In this document: positions 44,172 to 52,834 of the stretch, in pieces
How the letters are laid out: each line of letters begins with the position of its first letter
Numbering within the stretch: position 1 is the stretch's first letter
Assembly: GCA_022845955.1 (NCBI GenBank)
Contig: AP025576.1
Location: 1,302,001-1,366,000, forward strand
Direction of reading: 5' to 3'
Source of the DNA: Lachnospiraceae bacterium
GTDB lineage: Bacteria; Bacillota; Clostridia; Lachnospirales; Lachnospiraceae
DNA length: 64,000 nt
Translations under genes and position numbers: made by a program
Notes under the pieces: generated by a model
Told to the model about the DNA's origin: nothing
The model's database searches: none
Seen by the model: the letters and a program-made list of their open reading frames with translations, nothing else

Positions 44172-45089
44172 ATGAAAGAAAATATAGAAGCTTATTTTCA
44201 GGTAGGAACGATATTGTGGATGAGCTATCCGCCGGCGATGTACAGTCTGTCAGGAGAAGGTTATGAAGAATCACTCCTTAAGATTCTGCGTGACGATTTT
44301 TTCAGTTGTATCGAATTAACGCAGATTACGGATGATACATTGAGAGAGAAAGTTAAAAAGCTGCTTGCGCAGTCCCATATGAAAATCTGCTACGGCGCAC
44401 AGCCCAGGCTGCTTTCAACCGGCCTGAATCCCAATGCGCTGGAGGAAGAGGAGCGGTTAAAGGCGGAAAAAACGCTGTTGGAAGGGATTGACGAGGCCGC
44501 TTATCTCGGTGCAAAGGGAATTGCTTTCCTGGCAGGAAAGTGGCAGGAGGAAACGAAAGAGGAAGCTTATGGACAGCTTCTGAAAACAACTCTTCGTCTG
44601 TGTGATTATGCAGATAGTAAAGGAATGTATGTAAACCTTGAGGTATTTGACTATGACTGCGATAAAGCGGCATTGATCGGGCCGGCACCCTTAGCAGCCA
44701 GGTTTGCCGCCGATGTACGGACAAAGTGCCCGAATTTTGGCCTGCTTGTGGATTTGTCCCATTTTCCTACCACGTATGAAACCAGCCGGTTTGTAATTCA
44801 GACTCTGAGGCCATATATTACCCATCTTCACATAGGGAATGCAGTAATGAAGGAAGGCTGTGACGCCTATGGGGATAAGCATCCGCGCTTCGGTTATCCC
44901 GGGAGTGCGAACGATACGTCCCAGCTCCTTGATTTTTTCAGGGTTTTACGGGAAGAGGGGTTTTTCCGGAAAGAAGAGCCTTTGGCGCTTTCCATGGAAG
45001 TGTCCCCCAGACCGGATGAAGATGCAGATATAATACTGGCGAATACAAAGAGAGTGATCAGACGGGCATGGGCGCTGCTGGAGGATTAA
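44172..45089 (+). CDS. Xylose-isomerase-like TIM-barrel protein (copy 2)
   Basis: Close paralogue of the protein at 22732, 305 residues. The likely metal ligands are conserved: E157 (NLEVFD), D194 (LLVDLSHFP), H220 (THLHIGN) and E276 (LSMEVS). Regions such as HMKICYGAQPRLL, GIAFLAGKW and AALIGPAP are almost identical in both copies. It is located two bases after paralogue 4 and four bases before the dehydrogenase, forming the same isomerase-dehydrogenase-kinase set as in the first operon. Probable role as in copy 1, a small sugar-acid or hydroxypyruvate isomerase (inference). Confidence 0.76.
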   Translation: MKENIEAYFQVGTILWMSYPPAMYSLSGEGYEESLLKILRDDFFSCIELTQITDDTLREKVKKLLAQSHMKICYGAQPRLLSTGLNPNALEEEERLKAEKTLLEGIDEAAYLGAKGIAFLAGKWQEETKEEAYGQLLKTTLRLCDYADSKGMYVNLEVFDYDCDKAALIGPAPLAARFAADVRTKCPNFGLLVDLSHFPTTYETSRFVIQTLRPYITHLHIGNAVMKEGCDAYGDKHPRFGYPGSANDTSQLLDFFRVLREEGFFRKEEPLALSMEVSPRPDEDADIILANTKRVIRRAWALLED

Positions 45090-45093
45090 TTGT

Positions 45094-46083
45094 ATGAAAA
45101 TAGTTATTTTGGATGGCTATACGGAAAATCCGGGAGATTTGAGCTGGGATGCGTTAGGTAAGCTGGGAGAACTGACGGTATATGAAAGGAGTTCCCCAGC
45201 CGAAACGGCGGAGCGGATGCAGGGAGCGGAAGCGGTGTTTACCAATAAAACGGTGATTTCTGATGAAATCATGGAAAAATGCCCCGGACTAAAATTTATC
45301 GGTGTTCTGGCAACCGGTGTGAATATCGTGGATCTGGGGGCGGCCGCAAAGAGGAATATTGTGGTTTCTAACGTGCCTTCCTATGGTTGCCCTTCCGTTG
45401 CCCAGTTTACAATGGCTTTGCTTCTGGAGCTGTGCCATCATGTGGGGGAACACTCCCGGGCGGTAAAAGAAGGAGAATGGAGCAGCTGTCCTGATTTCTG
45501 CTTCTGGAAATATCCGTTGGTGGAGCTTGCCGGAAAAACAATGGGAATCATTGGCTATGGACATATCGGGCAGGCGGTTGCCCGCCTGGCCCTGGCTTTT
45601 GGAATGAAAGTTCTTGTATGCGGTCACCGGGAAATCCCGGATGAACTACTGACAGAAGGTATCCGGAAGACGGAATTGGATGAGCTTTACCGTCAGGCGG
45701 ATGTAATATCCCTGCATTGTCCTTTGAACGAAGAAAATAGGGGAATGATAAACAGACAATCCATAGAAAAGATGAAAGATGGTGTGTTCCTGATTAATAC
45801 GGCCAGAGGGCCGCTTATTGAGGAACAAGATTTGAAAAACGCCCTGGAAAGCGGGAAGGTGGGAGGGGCTGCCGCCGATGTGGTATCCTCTGAACCGGTG
45901 TCTGCGGATAATCCGCTTCTGAATGCGCCTAATATGATAATAACGCCTCATATCGCCTGGGCACCAAAAGAGGCGAGACAAAGACTGATGGATATTACTG
46001 TGGAGAACCTGAAGGCATATATTCAGGGCAGTCCGGTTCATGTGGTGAGTCAAATACCCGCATCAATCCGCGGGAATGACTGA
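45094..46083 (+). CDS. D-2-hydroxyacid dehydrogenase, glycerate-dehydrogenase-like (copy 3)
   Basis: Paralogue of the protein at 29008, with the same N-terminal signature and 329 residues. Rossmann motif GIIGYGHIGQ (151-160); catalytic R238 (NTARGP), E267 (SSEP) and H286 (TPHIAW). GGAGG lies ten bases before the ATG. The best-matching activity is NAD(P)H-dependent reduction of hydroxypyruvate to D-glycerate, which would feed the glycerate kinase encoded two genes downstream. Confidence 0.9.
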   Translation: MKIVILDGYTENPGDLSWDALGKLGELTVYERSSPAETAERMQGAEAVFTNKTVISDEIMEKCPGLKFIGVLATGVNIVDLGAAAKRNIVVSNVPSYGCPSVAQFTMALLLELCHHVGEHSRAVKEGEWSSCPDFCFWKYPLVELAGKTMGIIGYGHIGQAVARLALAFGMKVLVCGHREIPDELLTEGIRKTELDELYRQADVISLHCPLNEENRGMINRQSIEKMKDGVFLINTARGPLIEEQDLKNALESGKVGGAAADVVSSEPVSADNPLLNAPNMIITPHIAWAPKEARQRLMDITVENLKAYIQGSPVHVVSQIPASIRGND

Positions 46084-46115
46084 CTTAGTTAAAAGAAGGA
46101 AAGAGGATACATAAA

Positions 46116-47000
46116 ATGAATATAGGATTTATTGGTCTGGGTATTATGGGAAAGCCCATGTGTAAAAATTTATTAAAGGCAGGTCATCGGTGTACGGTAT
46201 ATGATATTATGGAGACAGCGATGGACGAAGTGGCCGCAGCAGGGGCAATAAAGAGCAGGAGTGCGGCTGAGGCTGCCGGAGGGAAAGAACTGGTTATTAC
46301 CATGCTGCCCAATTCTCCCCATGTCAGGCAGGTGGTGATGGAAGAAAACGGTATCATGAATTATATGGGTGATGGCTGCATATTTGTAGACATGAGTTCC
46401 ATTGCTCCGCTGGCATCCAAAGAAATCGGAACCGCCCTGGCGGACAAAAATATAGAAATGCTTGACGCCCCCGTATCGGGGGGAGAACCAAAAGCGATTG
46501 ACGGAACCCTTTCCATTATGGTGGGAGGAAAGAAGGAAATTTATGACAGGGTGAAGGATGTACTTCTCTGTATGGGAAGCAGCGCCGTATACTGCGGTGA
46601 AATCGGGGCAGGCAATACAACCAAGCTGGCAAACCAGATTGTGGTGGCACTGAATATAGCAGCATGTGCGGAGGCCTTTACATTGTCTAAAAAAGCAGGA
46701 GTGGATCCGGGGCTGGTATTTGCGGCGATCCGTGGCGGGCTTGCAGGATCCGTCGTTATGGATGCTAAAGTACCTATGATGCTTCAGGGAAATGTTAAAC
46801 CAGGCTTTAAGATAGATTTACATATCAAGGATTTGAATAACGCATTGGATACCGGCCATGGTGTGGGAATGGGGCTCCCACTCACCGCTCAGGTGACGGA
46901 AATGATGCAGCAGCTTGCGGGAGATGGTCTGGGGGGAAAGGATCATTCCGCTCTGGTGAAATATTATGAGAAAATGACCGGGGAATCTTTAGAACAGTAA
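46116..47000 (+). CDS. garR: 2-hydroxy-3-oxopropionate (tartronate semialdehyde) reductase, GarR-like
   Basis: Member of the 3-hydroxyisobutyrate dehydrogenase family, 294 residues. It has the dinucleotide motif GFIGLGIMGKP (4-14), substrate loop DAPVSGGEPKA (117-127) and the catalytic Lys in GNTTKLANQ (K170). These details fit GarR, which reduces tartronate semialdehyde to D-glycerate; other acids in the family cannot be excluded. With an isomerase that could connect hydroxypyruvate and tartronate semialdehyde, both reductase types in this operon would converge on D-glycerate. Only this half of the region has it; no copy exists in the first operon. Confidence 0.88.
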   Translation: MNIGFIGLGIMGKPMCKNLLKAGHRCTVYDIMETAMDEVAAAGAIKSRSAAEAAGGKELVITMLPNSPHVRQVVMEENGIMNYMGDGCIFVDMSSIAPLASKEIGTALADKNIEMLDAPVSGGEPKAIDGTLSIMVGGKKEIYDRVKDVLLCMGSSAVYCGEIGAGNTTKLANQIVVALNIAACAEAFTLSKKAGVDPGLVFAAIRGGLAGSVVMDAKVPMMLQGNVKPGFKIDLHIKDLNNALDTGHGVGMGLPLTAQVTEMMQQLAGDGLGGKDHSALVKYYEKMTGESLEQ

Positions 47001-47042
47001 CGGAATAACTGCCCTATAAAAAAATTGCTGCGAGGATATGGT

Positions 47043-48263
47043 ATGCGCGAGGATGCTTACAAAATCATTAAAGAAACATTAGCCGATTGTTTACCGGATA
47101 AGGCGGTGCGTGACTCCCTGAAAAAGCTGGAATTTACAGGGAGGATTTACGTGGCGGCTATCGGGAAAGCAGCATGGGTTATGGCAAAAACCGCCGCTGA
47201 TTTTCTGGGAGACAGACTGGAACAAGGCATTATCATAACAAAATATGAGCATTCCAGAGGTGCACTGGATAAATTTGAGATAATAGAAGCCGGGCATCCT
47301 ACGCCGGATGAAAACTCAGTTCTTGGGGCCAAAAAAGCCATAGCTCTGATTAGGGAAGTAGAAGAAGGAGATACCGTACTCCTGCTTCTTTCAGGCGGCG
47401 GGTCTTCCCTGGTGGAGCTTCCCATGCCGGGGCTAACTCTTTCCGATATACAGGGAGTGACAAAGCAGCTTCTTTTCTGCGGCGCAGGTATTACAGAAAT
47501 AAATGTGCTGCGTAAAAAGCTGTCAGCCATAAAGGGGGGAAAGTTTGCCGCCTATCTAAAGCATGCAAAGGCATATTCAATCATCTTGTCCGATATTATT
47601 GGGGATAACGATGATATGATAGCCTCAGGGCTTACCTATCCGGATGAATCAACCGTGGATGAGGTTAAAATGATCATAGAAAAATATCATTTGTCACTGA
47701 ATAGGAATGTGGAAGAGGTATTATTGAGCAGTCAGCCCTGCCGGGATATTAATATCGAGAATCATGTGGTGGGAAGCGTCAAGGATTTATGCCGTGCAGC
47801 GGCAGTCCATGCCAGGGAACTGGGTTATTCCTCCCGTATTCTCACTACCTCCATGCAGTGTGAGGCAAGAGAAGCAGGAACATGGATTGCTTCCATGTAC
47901 AAAGAAGCGTATCCCAGACCATTTGCCGTAATAGCAGGCGGAGAAACAGTGGTAAAGGTAACGGGCACAGGAATGGGAGGCAGAAACCAGGAGCTGGCTT
48001 TAAGCGCTGCCGGGGTGCTTAAGGGACAGAAAAACGTGCTTTTGTTTTCTCTGGGTTCCGACGGAACAGACGGTCCTACCGATGCGGCAGGGGGAATTGT
48101 CGACGGAAGTACCGCAGAAAGGCTGGAAGCCGTTGGTTTGGACGTGGATAAGGTTCTTCGGGAAAATGATTCCTATCATGCACTTCGGTGCGTGGACGGC
48201 CTGATTATGACAGGTGCGACAGGAACCAATATAAACGATGTCACTGTTTTATTGTGCCGGTGA
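47043..48263 (+). CDS. Glycerate 2-kinase, MOFRL/GckA type (copy 2)
   Basis: Paralogue of the kinase at 21465, 406 residues from ATG 47043, with GAGGATA upstream. An in-frame TTG at 47025 is less likely. Diagnostic motifs: LLSGGGSSLVELP, RKKLSAIKGGKFAA, SDIIGDNDDMIASG and SDGTDGPTDAAGG. It is the last gene of the second operon and would convert D-glycerate to 2-phosphoglycerate. Duplication of the kinase with each importer suggests that each operon can act alone. Confidence 0.92.
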   Translation: MREDAYKIIKETLADCLPDKAVRDSLKKLEFTGRIYVAAIGKAAWVMAKTAADFLGDRLEQGIIITKYEHSRGALDKFEIIEAGHPTPDENSVLGAKKAIALIREVEEGDTVLLLLSGGGSSLVELPMPGLTLSDIQGVTKQLLFCGAGITEINVLRKKLSAIKGGKFAAYLKHAKAYSIILSDIIGDNDDMIASGLTYPDESTVDEVKMIIEKYHLSLNRNVEEVLLSSQPCRDINIENHVVGSVKDLCRAAAVHARELGYSSRILTTSMQCEAREAGTWIASMYKEAYPRPFAVIAGGETVVKVTGTGMGGRNQELALSAAGVLKGQKNVLLFSLGSDGTDGPTDAAGGIVDGSTAERLEAVGLDVDKVLRENDSYHALRCVDGLIMTGATGTNINDVTVLLCR

Positions 48264-48354
48264 CGTAAATCAGACACATGGGGAGCTTATCTATCGGTTT
48301 CACACCGCGCTGCGGCTGCTGGAAGAGACGGACAACCCAAAGAGGTATCCTTGT

Positions 48355-48400
48355 AAAAAGCCACTTTGTATAAGCAAAGTGGCTAAAGCGCTCTCTTTTT
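48355..48400. terminator. Bidirectional terminator between convergent operons
   Basis: A perfect 10-base stem, AGCCACTTTG (48359-48368) with CAAAGTGGCT (48375-48384). On the minus strand it is followed at once by five T, so it ends the kinase operon from the right. On the plus strand the T-rich tail is more distant (48396-48400). The 48264-48438 gap has nothing else. Confidence 0.8.
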
Positions 48401-48438
48401 GCTCTTTATCCCTGTAATAGAAAATCGGAGTTCCCCCA

Positions 48439-49338
48439 TCACACCACCACCCTCACCCACACCATCTCCCCTTCCCTCCCTGCCGCCGCCTCGCCCCCAA
48501 GCTTCTCCGCCAGCCCCCTGACAACCGCCAGCCCCAGCCCTGTTCCAGCCCCATGTCTTGACGGATCTCCCGTATAAAACCTCTCAAACATCCGCTCTGT
48601 ATCGACGATGCATCCGGCCGCCAGATTATTTTCCACACAGAAAACAGCCCTGCCGTTCTCCCCTTCGGCAAGACTTATCTTAATAATCCCATCACAGTAC
48701 CGCACCGCATTCGAAAGCAGATTCTGAAGGATACGTTCCATCATGCTGCGGTCGGTTTCCAGAAAGACCGAGCAGGGCGGAAGGCTGATTTCCGGCAGGA
48801 TGTCCCGGCTTTCCAGCAAAGGGGCATTTTCCGTAAGAAAATCCAGAAGCATATTCGAAAAATTAATCCATTCTTTTACCGGCGCCGTCTGATCCGTATC
48901 CAGCAGGGAAAGCTCATAAAAAGCCCCGATCAGAGCATTCATTCTCCCTGCCTTGTGAAGCGCCGTTTCCACACGCCGCTTCTGTTCCTCTGTCAGTCCG
49001 GTTTTCAGAACCAGCTGCAGATGACCCGTCAGGGCGGTCAGCGGGGTACGCAGATCGTGGGAGATATTGGCAATGGATTCCTTCAGATGCTCTTCATGCT
49101 GCATGGCGCAGGCTACCGTATAGCGCTGGCCTGCATAATGCGCATTCAGCCTGCCGGCAAGCTTTTCCAAATCCCTGTCCACCAGAGACATATCCAGCAT
49201 TTTTTCGGTGCGGCCTGCCGCCAGCGCTTCTGTCTGCTCTGTAAGATACCTTATCTGCTTTTTCAGACGGATATATTTGATCAGCAGAACCAATAAAAAC
49301 AATACGAGAATACCAGTCAGGATACGGATAAAAAACAC
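48439..49338 (-). CDS. Sensor histidine kinase with a single N-terminal membrane helix
   Basis: Membrane sensor kinase of 299 residues. One hydrophobic segment (about 5-22) is followed directly by the cytoplasmic part with no extracellular domain. H94 in NISHDLRTPL is the phospho-acceptor; N-box NLLSNAVRYC and G-box GTGLGLAVVRGL complete the catalytic domain. Such compact kinases usually sense through an associated ABC transporter, as in lantibiotic/bacitracin resistance modules. It is the last gene of the ABC operon, downstream of the two permeases. The start is a GTG at 49338 with a modest ribosome binding site, so the exact N-terminus is less certain. Confidence 0.88.
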   Translation of the reverse strand: MFFIRILTGILVLFLLVLLIKYIRLKKQIRYLTEQTEALAAGRTEKMLDMSLVDRDLEKLAGRLNAHYAGQRYTVACAMQHEEHLKESIANISHDLRTPLTALTGHLQLVLKTGLTEEQKRRVETALHKAGRMNALIGAFYELSLLDTDQTAPVKEWINFSNMLLDFLTENAPLLESRDILPEISLPPCSVFLETDRSMMERILQNLLSNAVRYCDGIIKISLAEGENGRAVFCVENNLAAGCIVDTERMFERFYTGDPSRHGAGTGLGLAVVRGLAEKLGGEAAAGREGEMVWVRVVV

Positions 49339-49383
49339 CTCTTTTCGTATTTGTCCAGACCTGAATGAATAGTTACCTTTTTT

Positions 49384-50121
49384 CTATTTTAAATCACATT
49401 TGCGGAATGTACGCCAGGAAAGAAAAATCATAACGCTCGCGTATACCCCCGCTGTCAGCCAACAGGACGGAACAAACAGAGACTGGGTGCTCACCGCCTT
49501 GCGGATCTGATAGATGGGCAGAAACGAAAGGGGAAGCCCCAGCTTCATACCATACCCCAAATACAGACTGAGGACAAAGTTTAGGCCTGCGGTAAAAGCA
49601 ATCGCTTTCGCTAAGTTGCGGAACAGGCAGCAGAAAAATACGGCATAAAGGAAGGCGGCGCTGTTTAACAGGAAGGAATAGAGAACCGCCTTTATTATAA
49701 CCGAAAGAAAGTCCCCTCCGTCAATAAGCCCAAACCGGGAGGCCTCCCGGATGCATCCGGCAAAAGGATAGAGGATCACCATGAGGTTATATGCGGGCAG
49801 GTACGTAATCACTTTGCCGGCAAAAACCGCCCCTCGTCCATGCCCGGCGCAGACCTCCTGATTGATGGTACGCCAGGAAAATTCCCGGCCCAATACCAGG
49901 GCGAGGAGACTGGAAGCAATAATAAGAAGAAAGGTGGAATCATATACCATCCCGATAAAAATATCCGAAAGGGTAACGGCAATGCCGCCTTCCGCACCCA
50001 GCACATCCGTTTCATAGGTGCTTCCCGTCAGAAGGCCGAGCAGAAAAGTGCCGGCACATCCGCACCAATATATCCGGCTGCGCAGCAGGCTGTACCTGTT
50101 CATTTTCAGTAAATTATGCAA
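49384..50121 (-). CDS. ABC transporter permease, LanG/BcrB-like
   Basis: Membrane subunit of 245 residues with about six helices, of the ABC-2 type seen in lantibiotic immunity (LanE/LanG) and bacitracin export. The segment GREFSWRTINQEVCAGHGRG (about 88-107) matches the cytoplasmic loop of that family and recurs in the neighbouring permease as EDFESRTIHCLVSAGHTRG. The start is a TTG at 50121, chosen because GGAGGG lies seven bases upstream. It follows the other permease by 13 bases. Confidence 0.82.
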   Translation of the reverse strand: MHNLLKMNRYSLLRSRIYWCGCAGTFLLGLLTGSTYETDVLGAEGGIAVTLSDIFIGMVYDSTFLLIIASSLLALVLGREFSWRTINQEVCAGHGRGAVFAGKVITYLPAYNLMVILYPFAGCIREASRFGLIDGGDFLSVIIKAVLYSFLLNSAAFLYAVFFCCLFRNLAKAIAFTAGLNFVLSLYLGYGMKLGLPLSFLPIYQIRKAVSTQSLFVPSCWLTAGVYASVMIFLSWRTFRKCDLK

Positions 50122-50134
50122 AATATTCCCTCCT

Positions 50135-50821
50135 TTACTTCAATTCCGAACGACAGAAGCTCCCACAGGCAATAAGACAGGAAAGCACAATCCAGAAACA
50201 ATCAATTCCCAGCGGCAGCCAAACGGGGAATGTTACTTCATCCAGGGCCAAAAGCCGCAGCTGTCCCATGGGCAGAACGATACTGGCAGCCGGGGCGTAG
50301 CTGCTGTTCAGCACAAAAATCATAAGAAAGAAAAGAACCATCGGGATAGCAAACGCCTTGCCCGTGTCCCTGAAAAGAAAGACAAATAAAAGCGGCAGCA
50401 TTCCCATGGCAAGAATCGCGGCAAGGGTAAGCAGAAGTGCGCCGAAGGGGAGGGAAGGATTTTGCCCAAGCACAGCCGCAGCTATATAATGAAACAACAG
50501 AGGAAGCGCATACAGAGCGGTACATGCCGTCAGACAGGATAAAGCGATGGTGAAAAAAACGGCCCCTCTCGTATGGCCGGCGCTGACCAGGCAGTGGATC
50601 GTCCGGCTTTCAAAATCTTCCCCCACAAAAAGGGCGGTAAAAATAAGCGGTATAAAATACATCTGCGGGAGGTTATAGAGAGAACCCTTCAGCAGATCAG
50701 CCGTTGTATTCCGGCTGTCCAGCAGCAGCAAACTTCCCAGGACAAGGGAAAAGAGAAGCAGTCCCCAAAAGCTTTGTTTATGCAGAAGCTTATAATATTG
50801 GGCTTTTAACAGATTAATCAT
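50135..50821 (-). CDS. ABC transporter permease, LanE/BcrB-like
   Basis: Second membrane subunit of the exporter, 228 residues with six predicted helices. I place the start at ATG 50821, which overlaps the ATPase stop by eight bases; the open frame reaches 50869 but lies inside the ATPase gene. The family loop EDFESRTIHCLVSAGHTRG is at about residues 73-91. Together with the ATPase and the other permease it forms a three-component LanFEG-like transporter that would protect against antimicrobial peptides (inference from family). Confidence 0.82.
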   Translation of the reverse strand: MINLLKAQYYKLLHKQSFWGLLLFSLVLGSLLLLDSRNTTADLLKGSLYNLPQMYFIPLIFTALFVGEDFESRTIHCLVSAGHTRGAVFFTIALSCLTACTALYALPLLFHYIAAAVLGQNPSLPFGALLLTLAAILAMGMLPLLFVFLFRDTGKAFAIPMVLFFLMIFVLNSSYAPAASIVLPMGQLRLLALDEVTFPVWLPLGIDCFWIVLSCLIACGSFCRSELK

Positions 50822-51737
50822 GGGAAACCCCTCCCACCTTGCGTAAAAAATAATCCTCCAGGGTATCACCGGAAAGCTGAAGGCCGGTTACAAGGATATG
50901 GGCATCCAACAGCAGCCGGGCGATCGATTCCTTGTTATCCAGATGGTCATACAAGCGGATCGTACCGTCTGGCATAAGCTGCAGCTTATCCGTATGCAGC
51001 TTTTCCTCCAGCAGAAGAAGAGCTTTTTCCGGCTCGGATGACTGGATTGCGATATGGCGCCTGCAGCGCTCTTCCAGCTCCTGATCGGAAAGTTCTTCCA
51101 GGATTTTCCCTTTGTCTATTACTATAAAATGGGAAGCGGTCTGGTAAAGCTCCTCCAGAATATGGCTGGAGACCAATATCGTCATTCCGTACTCCCGGTT
51201 CAGCAGCTTCAGGAGGTTACGGATTTCTACGATGCCCGCCGGATCAAGGCCGTTAACGGGTTCGTCCAGAATCAGGAACTCCGGCATGTTTAGCAGGGCG
51301 GAGGCAATGCCCAGCCGCTGCCGCATCCCCAGGGAAAAATTCCGCACCGCTTTTTTTCCGGTATCTTCCAGATGAACCATGCCCAGACAGGTACCGATGA
51401 CGGTTTTGTCGGGAATACCTCTCTGCAGCCGCTGCACCTCCAGGTTCTGGCGGGCGGTCAGATTGGGATAAAGGGCCGGAGTCTCAATCATACAGCCGAT
51501 ACGTTTCCGCTGCTCCTGCAGTTCCTTCCGGTCTGTCTTTCCCCATAACGCCAGGGTTCCGCAGGCAGGAAAAGCCAGGCCCGTTATGAGCCGCAGAAAA
51601 GTGGTCTTTCCGGCTCCGTTCTGGCCGATAAAACCATAGATCTTCCCCTTTTCCAGCCGCAGATTTATGTGATCCAGTGCGGCCGTCTCCTTATACATTT
51701 TCGTAAGCCCCCGGGCTTCCAGTACCATAGTTTTCAT
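50814..51737 (-). CDS. ABC transporter ATPase, LanF/BcrA-like
   Basis: Nucleotide-binding subunit, 307 residues. Walker A GQNGAGKTT (38-46), signature NFSLGMRQR (near 133), Walker B LILDEP (near 154) and a switch His in VSSHILEEL (near 189). A C-terminal extension of about 90 residues follows the ATPase core, as in BcrA and LanF proteins. GGGAGCAGG precedes the ATG. It heads the operon ATPase-permease-permease-kinase. The response regulator gene lies upstream but is separated by a terminator. Confidence 0.93.
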   Translation of the reverse strand: MKTMVLEARGLTKMYKETAALDHINLRLEKGKIYGFIGQNGAGKTTFLRLITGLAFPACGTLALWGKTDRKELQEQRKRIGCMIETPALYPNLTARQNLEVQRLQRGIPDKTVIGTCLGMVHLEDTGKKAVRNFSLGMRQRLGIASALLNMPEFLILDEPVNGLDPAGIVEIRNLLKLLNREYGMTILVSSHILEELYQTASHFIVIDKGKILEELSDQELEERCRRHIAIQSSEPEKALLLLEEKLHTDKLQLMPDGTIRLYDHLDNKESIARLLLDAHILVTGLQLSGDTLEDYFLRKVGGVSHD

Positions 51738-51876
51738 TTTTCCTGCTCCCGTCTGTGTGCAACAGCACGTTTTTCGACTTTTCCTTTCCTGTATTCCTGT
51801 ATTTTTTACTTTACAATAGAAACATAAAGAATTCCTTAAGCGGAAAAAGAAAACAATAAAAAATAAATAAAGTCAC

Positions 51877-51921
51877 CGTTCAGACAGATCTGCGTATTTA
51901 CTGCGCAGACCTATCTGAACG
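51877..51921 (-). terminator. Terminator after the response regulator gene
   Basis: An 18-base stem (51877-51894 with 51904-51921) pairs completely only as minus-strand RNA, where the two non-Watson-Crick positions become G-U pairs. A T-rich tail follows on that strand. It lies 11 bases past the response regulator stop, so the regulator is transcribed separately from the ABC genes. Confidence 0.85.
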
Positions 51922-51932
51922 GGTATGGGGAA

Positions 51933-52619
51933 TCAATCCCCGGCCTTATGCAGGCGGTAACCGATTCCCCATACCGTATCAATGTATTCCTCCTCCGGAG
52001 AAACCGCTTTTAATTTATTGCGAAGGTTGCTGATATGCACATGCAGCGTATTATCTTCGCTCAGATATTCCGCGTCCCAGATGCTTTGGAACAGATTGGC
52101 TTTGGAAAAGACCTTATCCGGATATCTCATCAGTAATTCCAGTATGGCAAGCTCCTTTGCGGTCAGGGGAACTTCCTGGTTATTAAGGAAAACGGTGTTT
52201 TTATCCCCATCCCAGACCAGATTATTGTATTGCAGCCGTTTCGGGGCGGCTGTCTGAAACTGTACCCTGCGCAGACAGCTTTCTATCCGGGCAAGTACTT
52301 CCTCCATGTCAAAAGGTTTGGTAATATAATCATCCGCGCCCAAACGCAGCAGGTCGATTTTATTCTGTGTTGTTTCTTTTGCAGAAACAATAATGACGGG
52401 AAGTGTGTATTGTTTCCGGATATCCGCAAGCACCAGATCCCCGCTGCGGTAGGGAAGCATGAGATCCAGAAGAACCAAATCTGTCGGTTCACGGCTCAGG
52501 AAATCCGCAGCGTGCAGGCCGTTATACAGGCTTCGTACCTGATACCCGTTTTCCGTGAGAAAACCGGCTAAAAGCTTATTGATTTCCCAATCGTCTTCCA
52601 CTAGTAAAATACGATACAT
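51933..52619 (-). CDS. Response regulator, OmpR/PhoB family
   Basis: DNA-binding response regulator, 228 residues. The receiver domain has acidic residues EDD (8-10), phosphorylation site D52 (in LVLLDLMLPYRSG) and conserved Lys in YITKPF (near 103). The C-terminal winged helix includes LTAKELAILELLM (near 155) and NTLHVHISNLRNKL (near 195), typical of OmpR-type proteins. AGGAGGG precedes the ATG. It presumably pairs with the kinase at 48439 and activates the ABC operon, although a terminator and promoter lie between them. Confidence 0.95.
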   Translation of the reverse strand: MYRILLVEDDWEINKLLAGFLTENGYQVRSLYNGLHAADFLSREPTDLVLLDLMLPYRSGDLVLADIRKQYTLPVIIVSAKETTQNKIDLLRLGADDYITKPFDMEEVLARIESCLRRVQFQTAAPKRLQYNNLVWDGDKNTVFLNNQEVPLTAKELAILELLMRYPDKVFSKANLFQSIWDAEYLSEDNTLHVHISNLRNKLKAVSPEEEYIDTVWGIGYRLHKAGD

Positions 52620-52709
52620 CTGTTTTCTTTACCCTCCTGCTGTGAATCCCGGCTGGGCTTATTCTTTCCGGCCGTTCTCTTACAGGGGAAAAGGCCGCCG
52701 TGTGATTCC

Positions 52710-52738
52710 ATTATAGCATGAAGCGAAGAGATACTCAA
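52710..52738 (-). promoter_or_regulatory. Promoter of the response regulator gene
   Basis: On the minus strand TTGAGT (52733-52738) and a consensus TATAAT (52710-52715) are separated by 17 bases. The rest of the 52620-52834 gap holds no gene. Confidence 0.8.
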
Positions 52739-52834
52739 ACAGGCAGCCCCAGGGAAAAGGAGGGGAGGGATATGCCGCAGGGCACAAAGGGCCATCTGAA
52801 CTGCTACGATCCTAGTAATCTGCCGCATTACTAA

